Shown here one piece after another: positions 1-4,642 of a stretch of 7,619 nt of DNA (position 1 is its first letter; each line of letters begins with the position of its first letter). The position numbers and the translations under genes are program-made. The notes under the pieces are model-generated. The model saw only the letters and a list, made by a program, of their open reading frames with translations. It was not told where the DNA came from and did no database searches. The stretch is from contig DOTD01000065.1 in the NCBI GenBank assembly GCA_003513005.1, positions 1 through 7,619 on the forward strand, read 5' to 3'. This DNA is from Desulfotomaculum sp. (GTDB taxonomy: Bacteria > Bacillota > Desulfotomaculia > Desulfotomaculales > Nap2-2B).

Positions 1-182
1 CAAACAGGTAATTTGCTCATTGCCCCGCCGCGCCCCAGGAGGAAGAAGTTACCCTTCGGTGTGCGGTACAGGTCTTCAATGAGGTAGTGAAAATCACTGT
101 TACTGTAACCGTTCCAATACTCATGGATTAACTCTGCCATTGCTTTGACATAAACTTTGCGATTAATAGCTTTCTTTTTCAT
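1..182 (-). CDS. Partial mobile-element hypothetical protein (N-terminal 60 residues)
   Basis: The reading frame starts at ATG (182) and runs off the left edge, so only the first 60 residues are visible. The SD is near-ideal (AAGGAGG, about 8 nt upstream). The protein starts MKKKAINRKVYVKAMAEL and carries the segment DFHYLIEDLYRTPKGNFFL followed by a Gly-rich LGRGGAMSK stretch. From memory, this 'DFxYxxEDLYRTxxGxxFLxGxGGxxSK' pattern marks a family of short uncharacterised proteins frequent in Firmicute phages and integrative elements. No catalytic role is known to me. It is divergent from the XRE-type gene at 324, and its own promoter overlaps a palindrome, so control by that repressor is likely. 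The family call is moderately confident; function is unknown. Confidence 0.72.
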   Translation of the reverse strand, partial: MKKKAINRKVYVKAMAELIHEYWNGYSNSDFHYLIEDLYRTPKGNFFLLGRGGAMSKLPV

Positions 183-207
183 CGATAAAACCTCCTTATC
201 TATATGT

Positions 208-228
208 TATTATAGATATTCTATAATA
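208..228. promoter_or_regulatory. Perfect palindrome, probable repressor operator O1
   Basis: Arms TATTATAGA (208-216) and TCTATAATA (220-228) are exact reverse complements around a 3-bp centre. The site sits between the leftward -10 element and the leftward SD. The likely binder is the XRE-type protein encoded at 324; that assignment is inference. Confidence 0.6.
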
Positions 229-247
229 CTGTGTAGTATACTGTCAA
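220..247 (-). promoter_or_regulatory. Promoter of the leftward gene
   Basis: On the minus strand TTGACA (247-242) is followed after 16 bp by TATAGA (225-220), a sigma-A type pair. The -10 lies inside the palindrome at 208-228, so a protein bound there should block it. Confidence 0.6.
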
Positions 248-266
248 TAGTTTTATGAATAATATC

Positions 267-296
267 TTTACATTATTATAGAAATAGTTTTATAAT
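267..296 (+). promoter_or_regulatory. Promoter of the XRE-type gene
   Basis: TTTACA (267-272) and a perfect TATAAT (291-296) are separated by 18 bp, about 28 bp ahead of the GTG start. The overlap with O2 suggests autoregulation. Confidence 0.65.
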
Positions 297-297
297 A
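274..297. promoter_or_regulatory. Imperfect palindrome, probable repressor operator O2
   Basis: The left arm begins with the same TATTATAGA half-site as O1 and the right arm is TTTTATAATA; nine of ten arm positions pair around a 4-bp centre. It fills the spacer and -10 of the rightward promoter. The 11-mer TATAGAAATAG occurs at 277-287 and again at 298-308, exactly 21 bp apart, which would place two sites on the same DNA face. Confidence 0.5.
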
Positions 298-323
298 TAT
301 AGAAATAGCAAGAGGGTGATCAA

Positions 324-530
324 GTGTCGTTTTCATATAATCCCTTATGGAAGAAGCTAATTGATAAAGGAATGACAAAGGAACAGTTAAGAAAAGCCTT
401 AGGTTTATCCCCGTCAACTATTGCAAAAATGGGACGTGGGGAAAAAATATCACTTCAAATTATAGAAAAGCTATGCCAGTATTTTAATTGCCAACCTGGG
501 GATCTGTTCGAGTATATCCCCGATAAATAG
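324..530 (+). CDS. Small XRE/Cro-type HTH transcriptional regulator
   Basis: A 68-residue protein with a GTG start preceded by AGAGGGTGA at SD distance. Almost the whole length is one helix-turn-helix domain. GMTKEQLRKALGL is the first helix and turn, SPSTIAKMGRGEKIS spans the recognition helix, and IIEKLCQYFNCQPGDLFEYI is the C-terminal pair of helices ending in the PGDLFEY motif typical of the HTH_26/YozG-like branch of Cro/C1 regulators. There is no sensor domain. Function: a DNA-binding repressor, probably dimeric, acting on the two palindromes in the 141-bp divergent promoter region and so on itself and the leftward gene. A role as a phage-type or element-control switch is inferred from context. 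The gene is closed by a weak hairpin with a T-run. Confidence 0.88.
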   Translation: MSFSYNPLWKKLIDKGMTKEQLRKALGLSPSTIAKMGRGEKISLQIIEKLCQYFNCQPGDLFEYIPDK

Positions 531-556
531 GGGGAATAATTTCACTCTCTTTTTTT
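530..556 (+). terminator. Probable weak intrinsic terminator after the XRE-type gene
   Basis: GGGGG (530-534) can pair with CTCTC (545-549) using two G-U wobbles, followed by T7 (550-556). The stem is weak, but the position directly at the stop codon and the long T-run support a terminator. The T-run is followed by ATGGACTAA, as in two other terminators in this window. Confidence 0.4.
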
Positions 557-650
557 ATGGACTAACCATCAGCATAAATAAGGCTGTGTCACCTTTGATT
601 TCCCCTAATGAGCGGAATTAAACTCCGGTCACGTGGGGGTATTACATGCC

Positions 651-701
651 TGTCGGATATTGTCGAAATATTTGTCAAGGATTATCACTTAATATGTCGA
701 A
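651..701 (+). promoter_or_regulatory. Cluster of four Spo0A-box-like heptamers
   Basis: TGTCGAA, the core 0A box of Bacillus and Clostridium, occurs exactly at 661-667 and 695-701. One-mismatch copies are TGTCGGA at 651-657 and TGTCAAG (two differences) at 673-679. All have the same orientation, spaced 10, 12 and 22 bp, close to helical periodicity. They lie 50-100 bp ahead of the GTG start at 751. TAATAT (690-695) is a possible -10; no good -35 is visible, which fits an activator-dependent promoter. Binding is inference from motif match only. Confidence 0.45.
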
Positions 702-750
702 GAATGAAGTACAAAGGATGCAACCCCATGAAGAAAAGAGGGGATGTTTT

Positions 751-2145
751 GTGCGTAAAATACTGATTATGCTTTTGCTTGTGCTTATGCTATTTTTAAC
801 CCTGGTCAGTTCTTTACAAGCAGCAACATATAATGATAATGACCAATTAAAAATTGCCGTCATTATTAACTCGCTAGAATCTAAAAAAACCAATAATGAA
901 CAGGCTAAGAAAGATATTGAAAACTTAAAAAGTTATTATTTAAGAAAGATCCCCTTTATCAGAAATGCGGCTCATGAGGGTATCGTCATAAATAATGCGG
1001 ATGGCTCCGCACCAGTTTTGGTTTCTACAAACGTACCGAAATGGTCTATAAATATTCCTACCAATATCACCATATCCCTGACTTTTGATAAACCAATTAA
1101 GTTTGGTAATAAAAAAATCCAAATATATGATTGGGATACATTCGATGACATACAAATAGACACACATATTGATGGAAATACATTATTCATTGATCCGGTA
1201 AATAACTTTAGTAGCTATTCAAAATATATGTTAGATCTAGATGACGCTGCTATTAGTAGCTTAGATGGTTTTGGCAATGAAAGTATATATTATAGTTTTT
1301 GCACTTGCGGTTGCCCAGATTGTATTGGTTCACCGCCAGAATTACTTTCTATGAATGTGCCTGAATGGTCAATAAACGTACCAATAGACACAACATTTTC
1401 TTTCACTTTTAACAAAACGATAATAAAAGGCAATGATAAAATCCAAATATATGATTGGGATACTTTTGAAGATGTTCAGATTAGTACCACCATTACCAAT
1501 AATACTTTATATATAAATCCTACAGATAACCTTCAACCATATACTAAATATATGCTTGTTATAGAGGATGAGGCAATAAGCGATCTCAACTGCGTTGGAA
1601 ACGAAGAATTGTTTTATAGTTTTACTACATGTGGTTGTGAATTATGCAGTGGTGAAGCCCCCTATCTTGTATCTACGAATGTTCCCGAGTGGTCAATTAA
1701 TATTCCGATAAATACTACACTAACTCTATCTTTTGACAAACCTATAATGATTGGAAATTCTAAAGTAGAAATATATAATTTTGATACTTATGATAATATT
1801 AATATAGATTTAAGTATTAATGGCAGTACTCTTTTTATAAACCCATCTAACAATCTTGATATTTTTACCAAATACATCCTCGATATTGACGATGCTGCAA
1901 TAAGTGATTTAAACTGTATAGGCAATGAAGAAATATTGTATAGTTTTACAACAAGCGAAGATAAATTCGGCGATATGAATACTGACGGCAGTGTAAATAT
2001 CCTTGACTTGCTTAATATGGCACAATATATCGGCAGTAAACCAACGGATCCGATTTGGACCGTAGCGCAAAAAGCAGATGTCAATAAGGACGAAATGGTC
2101 AACATCCTTGACCTTTTAATGACTGCTCAGTATATAGGCAGTTAG
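751..2145 (+). CDS. Secreted protein with three Ig-like (Big_5) repeats and a C-terminal dockerin-like domain
   Basis: The GTG start at 751 is chosen because GAGGGG lies 7 nt upstream and because it puts a classic signal peptide at the N-terminus: MRKILI, a long hydrophobic core, then SSLQA as the cleavage site near residue 24. An upstream ATG at 646 also has an SD-like GGGGG but would bury the signal peptide behind 35 residues. The mature part has a charged helical stretch (about 30-65), then three repeats starting at residues 87, 195 and 303, each exactly 108 apart. Each repeat carries STNVP-WSIN-P, F(D/N)K, a TKYxLxI-like strand, AIS-L, GNE and YSF, as in Big_5/SbsA-type Ig folds. Linkers 1 and 2 carry CGCPDC and CGCELC. 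The C-terminus (about 406-464) holds two calcium-loop repeats, DMNTDGSVNILDLL (D408) and DVNKDEMVNILDLL (D443), as in type I dockerins. Likely role: cell-surface or extracellular adhesion, or assembly through a cohesin. No enzyme domain and no cohesin is present in the window. Confidence 0.85.
   Translation: MRKILIMLLLVLMLFLTLVSSLQAATYNDNDQLKIAVIINSLESKKTNNEQAKKDIENLKSYYLRKIPFIRNAAHEGIVINNADGSAPVLVSTNVPKWSINIPTNITISLTFDKPIKFGNKKIQIYDWDTFDDIQIDTHIDGNTLFIDPVNNFSSYSKYMLDLDDAAISSLDGFGNESIYYSFCTCGCPDCIGSPPELLSMNVPEWSINVPIDTTFSFTFNKTIIKGNDKIQIYDWDTFEDVQISTTITNNTLYINPTDNLQPYTKYMLVIEDEAISDLNCVGNEELFYSFTTCGCELCSGEAPYLVSTNVPEWSINIPINTTLTLSFDKPIMIGNSKVEIYNFDTYDNINIDLSINGSTLFINPSNNLDIFTKYILDIDDAAISDLNCIGNEEILYSFTTSEDKFGDMNTDGSVNILDLLNMAQYIGSKPTDPIWTVAQKADVNKDEMVNILDLLMTAQYIGS
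1009..1965 (+). repeat. Three in-frame 324-bp Ig-like repeats
   Basis: The repeats begin at 1009, 1333 and 1657, with an exact period of 324 bp (108 codons) and no indels. Protein identity is high at motif positions, while the codons have diverged at many third positions. This indicates an older duplication kept by selection rather than a recent tandem expansion. Confidence 0.8.
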
Positions 2146-2160
2146 AAATCCCTGACTTTA

Positions 2161-2215
2161 GCCGAAAACCTTACCAGAAATCACCTGCCAAGCGACTGTG
2201 AAAATATTTTTCGGC
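2161..2215 (+). other. Stem-loop downstream of the dockerin-like gene
   Basis: GCCGAAAA (2161-2168) is exactly complementary to TTTTCGGC (2208-2215), with a 39-nt loop. It lies just after the stop at 2145. There is no T-run, so it is not a simple terminator; it may protect the 3' end of the mRNA or be part of a dispersed repeat. Confidence 0.35.
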
Positions 2216-2250
2216 AAAACGGTGACGGAATAACCTGTCCCCCCATGATT

Positions 2251-2318
2251 AAAAGGGTGTCAGCAGTATTTATACGCCTCGGAACGCCAAGGGTGTAGGT
2301 AGTATCGACACCCTTTTT
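2251..2318 (+). terminator. Intrinsic terminator with two alternative 5' arms
   Basis: AAGGGTGT (2289-2296) pairs with ACACCCTT (2308-2315), with an 11-nt loop and T5 (2314-2318). An upstream copy, AAAAGGGTGTC (2251-2261), pairs perfectly over 11 bp with GACACCCTTTT (2307-2317). Either fold ends the dockerin-like transcript. Which fold forms in vivo cannot be told from sequence. Confidence 0.7.
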
Positions 2319-2487
2319 ATGGATTAAAGTTCACACATATCCTGTTACCCAGTTACCATATATTACTAATCCAAATTAAGCCGGCCGGCGGGCTCGCTAG
2401 GACCGCAATCTGGGTACCCGTCCGGAAGGACCCAACCGGAAAAACTGCTGGCAGGATGTTTGGTAAGCTGTTTAAGCAATTCCCACT
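2319..2487 (+). ncRNA. Possible structured RNA between two terminators
   Basis: This interval has no open frame worth calling. Its centre is suddenly GC-rich, and short complementary pieces are present: GCCGGCCGGC (palindrome, about 2386-2395), GGGTACCC (palindrome, about 2412-2419), and GTCC-GGAA-GGAC (about 2420-2431), a stem capped by a GNRA loop. It is followed at once by an intrinsic terminator at 2488. A small RNA or leader is possible. I could not match it to a riboswitch class I know, and no convincing promoter is visible. Confidence 0.25.
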
Positions 2488-2522
2488 AAAGGGGTGTAAA
2501 TATTATTGAAACCCCCTTTTTT
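2488..2522 (+). terminator. Intrinsic terminator
   Basis: AAAGGGG (2488-2494) pairs with CCCCTTT (2513-2519) over an 18-nt loop, followed by a T-run to 2522. No gene ends just upstream, so it would end either read-through from the dockerin-like gene or a separate small RNA. The T-run is followed by ATGGACTAA. Confidence 0.6.
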
Positions 2523-2606
2523 ATGGACTAAACACCCAAAAATGTCCTGAAGTGAAGCGCCCCAAGTGTTTTTTCTGGTTTTCTGATAAGTAAAAATAAG
2601 TATTTT

Positions 2607-2952
2607 TCATAAACCCCCAGATTCATACAGAATGTTTCCATACTGCCCAACCGGTCCCGGCATGAACGACATTTGGGATTTGACCTGTCCCCTATGCCTC
2701 ATCATCAATTTCAGCCAGTAAATCTGCCGTTTTTCTTCAAACTCTGTCAGTAAAACATTCGTGTCTATAGCCTCATAAGCTGCCATCAAATCGGCTGTAT
2801 CACACATCTTTTCGAGTTCCTCAGCGGTTTTTCGTTTTTCTTTTCCACCGATAACCCTCTTTACTCATTTTCCCGAAAATTTGCGTTTTGCTCTGCCAGC
2901 GGTCCTGAAACGAACGTATTTTCAGGATGTGCTTACCCCCTGGTCTGTGTAG
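2607..2952 (-). pseudogene. Decayed or frameshifted minus-strand reading frame, unknown family
   Basis: Two overlapping minus-strand frames both look protein-like. The upstream frame (2952-2821) reads KHILKIRSFQDRWQSKTQ and continues to YRWKRK before a stop. The second frame (2864-2607) carries EELEKMCDTADLMAAYEAID and then EFEEKRQIYWLKLMMRHR, an amphipathic, charged composition. Joining them needs a -1 shift in the A-rich stretch at 2825-2850. The upstream frame has no usable start codon. The second could begin at ATG 2807, with GAGG 11 nt upstream, as a 66-residue protein. I do not recognise the family. The last 25 codons (about 2607-2690) contain a GGGGACAGGT motif and may not belong to the original gene. 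It could also be a genuine small ORF from 2807. Confidence 0.3.
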
Positions 2953-3227
2953 CTACACCCTTTACGCGCGTAGGGTTCGTGCAATCTTGAAGGCCCATGC
3001 TCCGGTACCCGTCTTCCTTCGTTATTTTTCACCCTCCGGGGGGTGTCACTTAGAAAATAAAAGTTTCATGGAGTTAAATTGATTCTTCAATTCTGGCAGT
3101 CATAATAACAACTTCCTGCCTTGTAAGCCTTGCTATTACTGACTTAATTGACATTTTACCCTGCTTTCAATACTCCGTATATGTGCCATTTACTGCCGCT
3201 TTTTTTGTTGAAATAAGGGTAAACTTT
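2953..3227. other. Non-coding interval with short palindromes
   Basis: No convincing gene is present on either strand. GTGTAGCTACAC (2947-2958) is a perfect 12-bp palindrome at the left edge. TACGCGCGTA (2963-2972) is a second palindrome, enclosed by ACCC/GGGT. CACCC (3030-3034) pairs with GGGTG (3041-3045). None has a T-run on the correct side for a terminator. This may be relic structure from a decayed element. Confidence 0.4.
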
Positions 3228-3400
3228 TCAATATTCAGCCCGTTTTGATATGTTTCTAAAAAGCTCTGCCGGTTTCGGTTTTTTCGGTTTGTGCTCATTC
3301 CAGGTATGCTTACCGGTCCTGTGGTCAGCCAAGGGATCCCGGAGACAGGAGGGCGGTCCTGTTATTTTTTTCGTCCCCTTTTTTATGTGGTTCAGAAAGT

Positions 3401-3556
3401 TCAGGTTCTGCTTTGCTCCTTGCTTCGCTTCCTTGCTGCCCATGCCCGCTTGAATGCCTTTTCCATATCCTTTAAAGACTTACTACCCTGCCTCATTTTG
3501 GATTCAAAATCTGTAATGCGCGCGCCAAGAATGACAAAAAGACGTTTTTCTGCCAT
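3401..3556 (-). CDS. Small protein (51 aa), loosely like the N-terminus of a phage tape-measure protein
   Basis: The frame starts at ATG 3556, with GGTGA 6 nt upstream, and ends at TGA 3403-3401. It reads MAEKRLFVILGARITDFESK followed by MRQGSKSLKDMEKAFKRA and a basic tail ending SKEQSRT. The pattern of a short beta strand, then T-x-DFE-KM and an amphipathic helix, resembles the opening of many phage tail tape-measure proteins. At 51 residues it would be only a stub. A different minus-strand frame (3443-3228) stays open past the stop with a lysine-rich composition, so a frameshifted remnant is possible. It is divergent from the membrane-protein gene at 3634 and shares its promoter region. The similarity is from memory and weak; a small DNA-binding or structural protein is equally possible. 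Confidence 0.4.
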   Translation of the reverse strand: MAEKRLFVILGARITDFESKMRQGSKSLKDMEKAFKRAWAARKRSKEQSRT

Positions 3557-3579
3557 TTGTGTCACCGTCCATAATTTTC

Positions 3580-3608
3580 TTGAAACGATTAATGAAATAA
3601 GATAAAAT
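3580..3608 (+). promoter_or_regulatory. Promoter of the split membrane-protein gene
   Basis: TTGAAA (3580-3585) and TAAAAT (3603-3608) are separated by exactly 17 bp, 26 bp ahead of the TTG start at 3634. It is followed by T8-9 and A4, then the SD. Confidence 0.6.
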
Positions 3609-3633
3609 TTTTTTTAAAAGCGAGGTAATAATT

Positions 3634-4058
3634 TTGGACAGTGGAACTTTAATTTTATTTTTTTTTATCGCTCCAGTAGCATTTATTGGTGCATTAATTC
3701 AATATTTCCGAAAAAAAATAGTTTTCCATGGATTATTGCATGTTTTATTTTCTTAGGCATAGGCATGATTGGTACACAATTCACTAAACCACCTGCACCA
3801 GAACATGACAGCTTGACCGCTTATGTTGTTTCACAGGACTTTATTTCCGATAGGTTAAAATCACCTAGTAGTGCGAGATTTCCTTTGTTCTCTGATAGTT
3901 CAGTGAAGGTCAACTATATAGGAGATACCCGTTATCAAATATTTGCCTATGTTGATTCGCAAAACAGTTTCGGAGCAATGATAAAATCGAATTATGATTG
4001 CATTGTAAAATATACTGACGATAAAAAATGGACGCTTGAAGAGATACACATTGAATAA
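3634..4058 (+). pseudogene. Two-TM membrane protein gene interrupted by a frameshift at an A8 run
   Basis: The start is TTG 3634, with GAGG 8 nt upstream and a good promoter. Frame 1 gives MDSGTLILFFFIAPVAFIGA then LIQYFRKK, a first membrane segment (about 5-25). Unshifted, it ends at TAG 3754-3756 after 40 residues. A -1 shift inside the A8 run (3711-3718) joins it to the frame ending at 4058, giving NSFPW, a second membrane segment IIACFIFLGIGMIG (34-47), a Pro-rich linker and an outside or cytosolic domain. The joined protein is 141 residues. The C-terminal domain (about 57-141) has AYVVSQDFISDRLKSPSSARF and YVDSQNSFGAMIKSNYDCIV, a pattern I recall from small uncharacterised Firmicute membrane or zinc-ribbon proteins with 'VDxQNSFGAxxRxxxxC'. 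Function unknown. It could be a real mutation, a read error, or expressed by slippage; without a shift, the part from ATG 3765 alone has 97 residues and no SD. Confidence 0.65.
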
Positions 4059-4185
4059 GCAATAAAGACGCCAAAATTATCAACGTACTACAATCTGATA
4101 TTTCATAACAATTATTTCCTCTATAAAGTAATGCCGCAACTGCCTTCGGGGTTCTCGGTATTACTATATAAGCTTGTCCTTCCAA
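3910..4185 (-). pseudogene. Probable truncated small gene running into the 3' end of its convergent neighbour
   Basis: The TTG start at 4185 has a strong GAGGTGA SD 6 nt upstream and a GC-rich hairpin just before it, the same layout as in the primase gene. The first 30 residues, LEGQAYIVIPRTPKAVAALL then YRGNNCYEIS, look like real protein. The rest of the 91-residue frame becomes Leu/Ile/Ser-rich and, from about 4058 leftward, is the antisense of the membrane-protein gene. A 149-bp convergent overlap of two real genes is unlikely. I read this as the intact 5' end of an element gene whose 3' part was replaced when the plus-strand gene arrived, with the frame open by chance. No family recognised. 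It may still be translated. Confidence 0.4.
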
Positions 4186-4212
4186 CTCTGTTCACCTCGT
4201 TTTAAGTTATGC

Positions 4213-4227
4213 CCACCTCCGGGGTGG
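4213..4227 (-). promoter_or_regulatory. GC-rich hairpin upstream of the TTG-start ORF
   Basis: CCACC (4213-4217) and GGTGG (4223-4227) pair around a 5-nt loop. On the minus strand the hairpin is followed 14 nt later by GAGGTGA, the SD for the start at 4185. Confidence 0.45.
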
Positions 4228-4252
4228 TGATAGAGGCGGGCCGCTATGTTAT

Positions 4253-4266
4253 CCCGCTAAAGCGGG
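4253..4266 (-). terminator. Hairpin abutting the stop codon of the Cys-rich protein gene
   Basis: CCCGC (4253-4257) and GCGGG (4262-4266) are exact complements with a TAAA loop, starting at the base next to the TAA stop (4269-4267). No T-run follows on the minus strand, so it may be an mRNA 3'-end stabiliser or processing signal rather than a true intrinsic terminator. Confidence 0.4.
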
Positions 4267-4527
4267 TTATATCCGCTCCCTGCACCAGCCTGGCCTTACA
4301 CAGTAAAGGCTGCAGTCAGTTTCCTGCGTCAAGCCCAGGCAATAGCCGGTAACCTGGCAAGCGGGCCGCATCCGGTACAGCCGGACTATATTGCCCATTA
4401 CCTGCATTTCTCCCGCCGGCTGGATGGGTTCTTGTTTTTTCATTGGTCTGACAGCGCCGCCAATGTCGATCAGTTGGTTAGTTTCAGGAATATTTTTTTC
4501 TTTAAATGCGTCCAGCCATCTGCCCAT
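4267..4527 (-). CDS. Small Cys-rich protein of the element, possible metal-binding C-terminus
   Basis: Translation from ATG 4527 gives 86 residues; an ATG three codons upstream (4536) is the alternative. I prefer 4527 because GAGAT lies at SD distance only for it, but the choice is weak. The N-terminus GRWLDAFKEKNIPETNQ is helical and charged. The middle is Pro- and Met-rich. The last 30 residues hold five cysteines spaced C-x5-C-x8-C-x3-C-x5-C in ACQVTGYCLGLTQETDCSLY followed by CVRPGWCRERI. Four of these could bind zinc; iron-sulfur binding cannot be excluded. It lies downstream of the primase gene on the same strand, so a role in replication or element control is plausible but inferred. 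I recall similar '-C-LYCxRPGWC-' tails near primase genes in Clostridia but cannot name the family. Confidence 0.6.
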   Translation of the reverse strand: MGRWLDAFKEKNIPETNQLIDIGGAVRPMKKQEPIQPAGEMQVMGNIVRLYRMRPACQVTGYCLGLTQETDCSLYCVRPGWCRERI

Positions 4528-4570
4528 GAAAAACATCTCAAATAAAATTTTTTCCTCAAACGCGCAGGTA

Positions 4571-4631
4571 AGGAAGTGTCAAAGGTATCAGTCTGGTAGT
4601 TTATGGTACATTGACACCTTTGGCACCTCCT
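4571..4631 (-). repeat. Imperfect inverted repeat, 16-bp arms, enclosing a mini-ORF
   Basis: The arms at 4571-4586 and 4616-4631 match at 14 of 16 positions as reverse complements around a 29-nt loop. It lies between the primase stop (4643) and the Cys-rich gene. No T-run follows, so it is not a standard terminator. On the minus-strand RNA the first arm contains AGGAGG. Confidence 0.55.
4588..4617 (-). CDS. Possible 9-codon leader peptide
   Basis: On the minus strand AGGAGG (4631-4626) lies 8 nt ahead of GTG 4617, which opens GTG-TCA-ATG-TAC-CAT-AAA-CTA-CCA-GAC-TGA (MSMYHKLPD). The SD lies in the first arm of the inverted repeat, and the second arm starts one base after the stop codon. This is the geometry of a translation-controlled leader, though nothing proves it is translated. 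Confidence 0.25.
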   Translation of the reverse strand: MSMYHKLPD

Positions 4632-4642
4632 ATACTAGGCAT

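Noticed and set aside
646..750. Earlier start (ATG 646) for the dockerin-like protein, with GGGGG upstream
   Set aside because: It would place 35 residues ahead of a textbook signal peptide; GTG 751 has a better SD and starts the signal peptide correctly.
675..2105. Several minus-strand open frames of 70-105 codons inside the dockerin-like gene
   Set aside because: They are antisense to a clearly coding repeat protein, lack SD sites and have no recognisable features.
2228..2240. ACCTGTCCCC motif here and at about 2680-2691, like REP elements linked to Y1 transposases
   Set aside because: Only two short copies, no paired palindrome around them and no transposase gene in the window.
2386..2470. 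Similarity to a cyclic-di-GMP riboswitch
   Set aside because: The conserved GCAAACC-type and receptor segments are not present and no gene lies downstream in sense orientation.
3074..3154. A 26-codon minus-strand ORF, MSIKSVIARLTRQEVVIMTA then RIEESI
   Set aside because: Looks helical, but the SD is weak (AGGG) and there is no second line of support; kept only as a note.
3250..3605. Two plus-strand open frames of 67 and 104 codons
   Set aside because: Partly antisense to the 51-codon minus-strand frame, Phe/Cys/Pro-rich without a domain, and no good SD.
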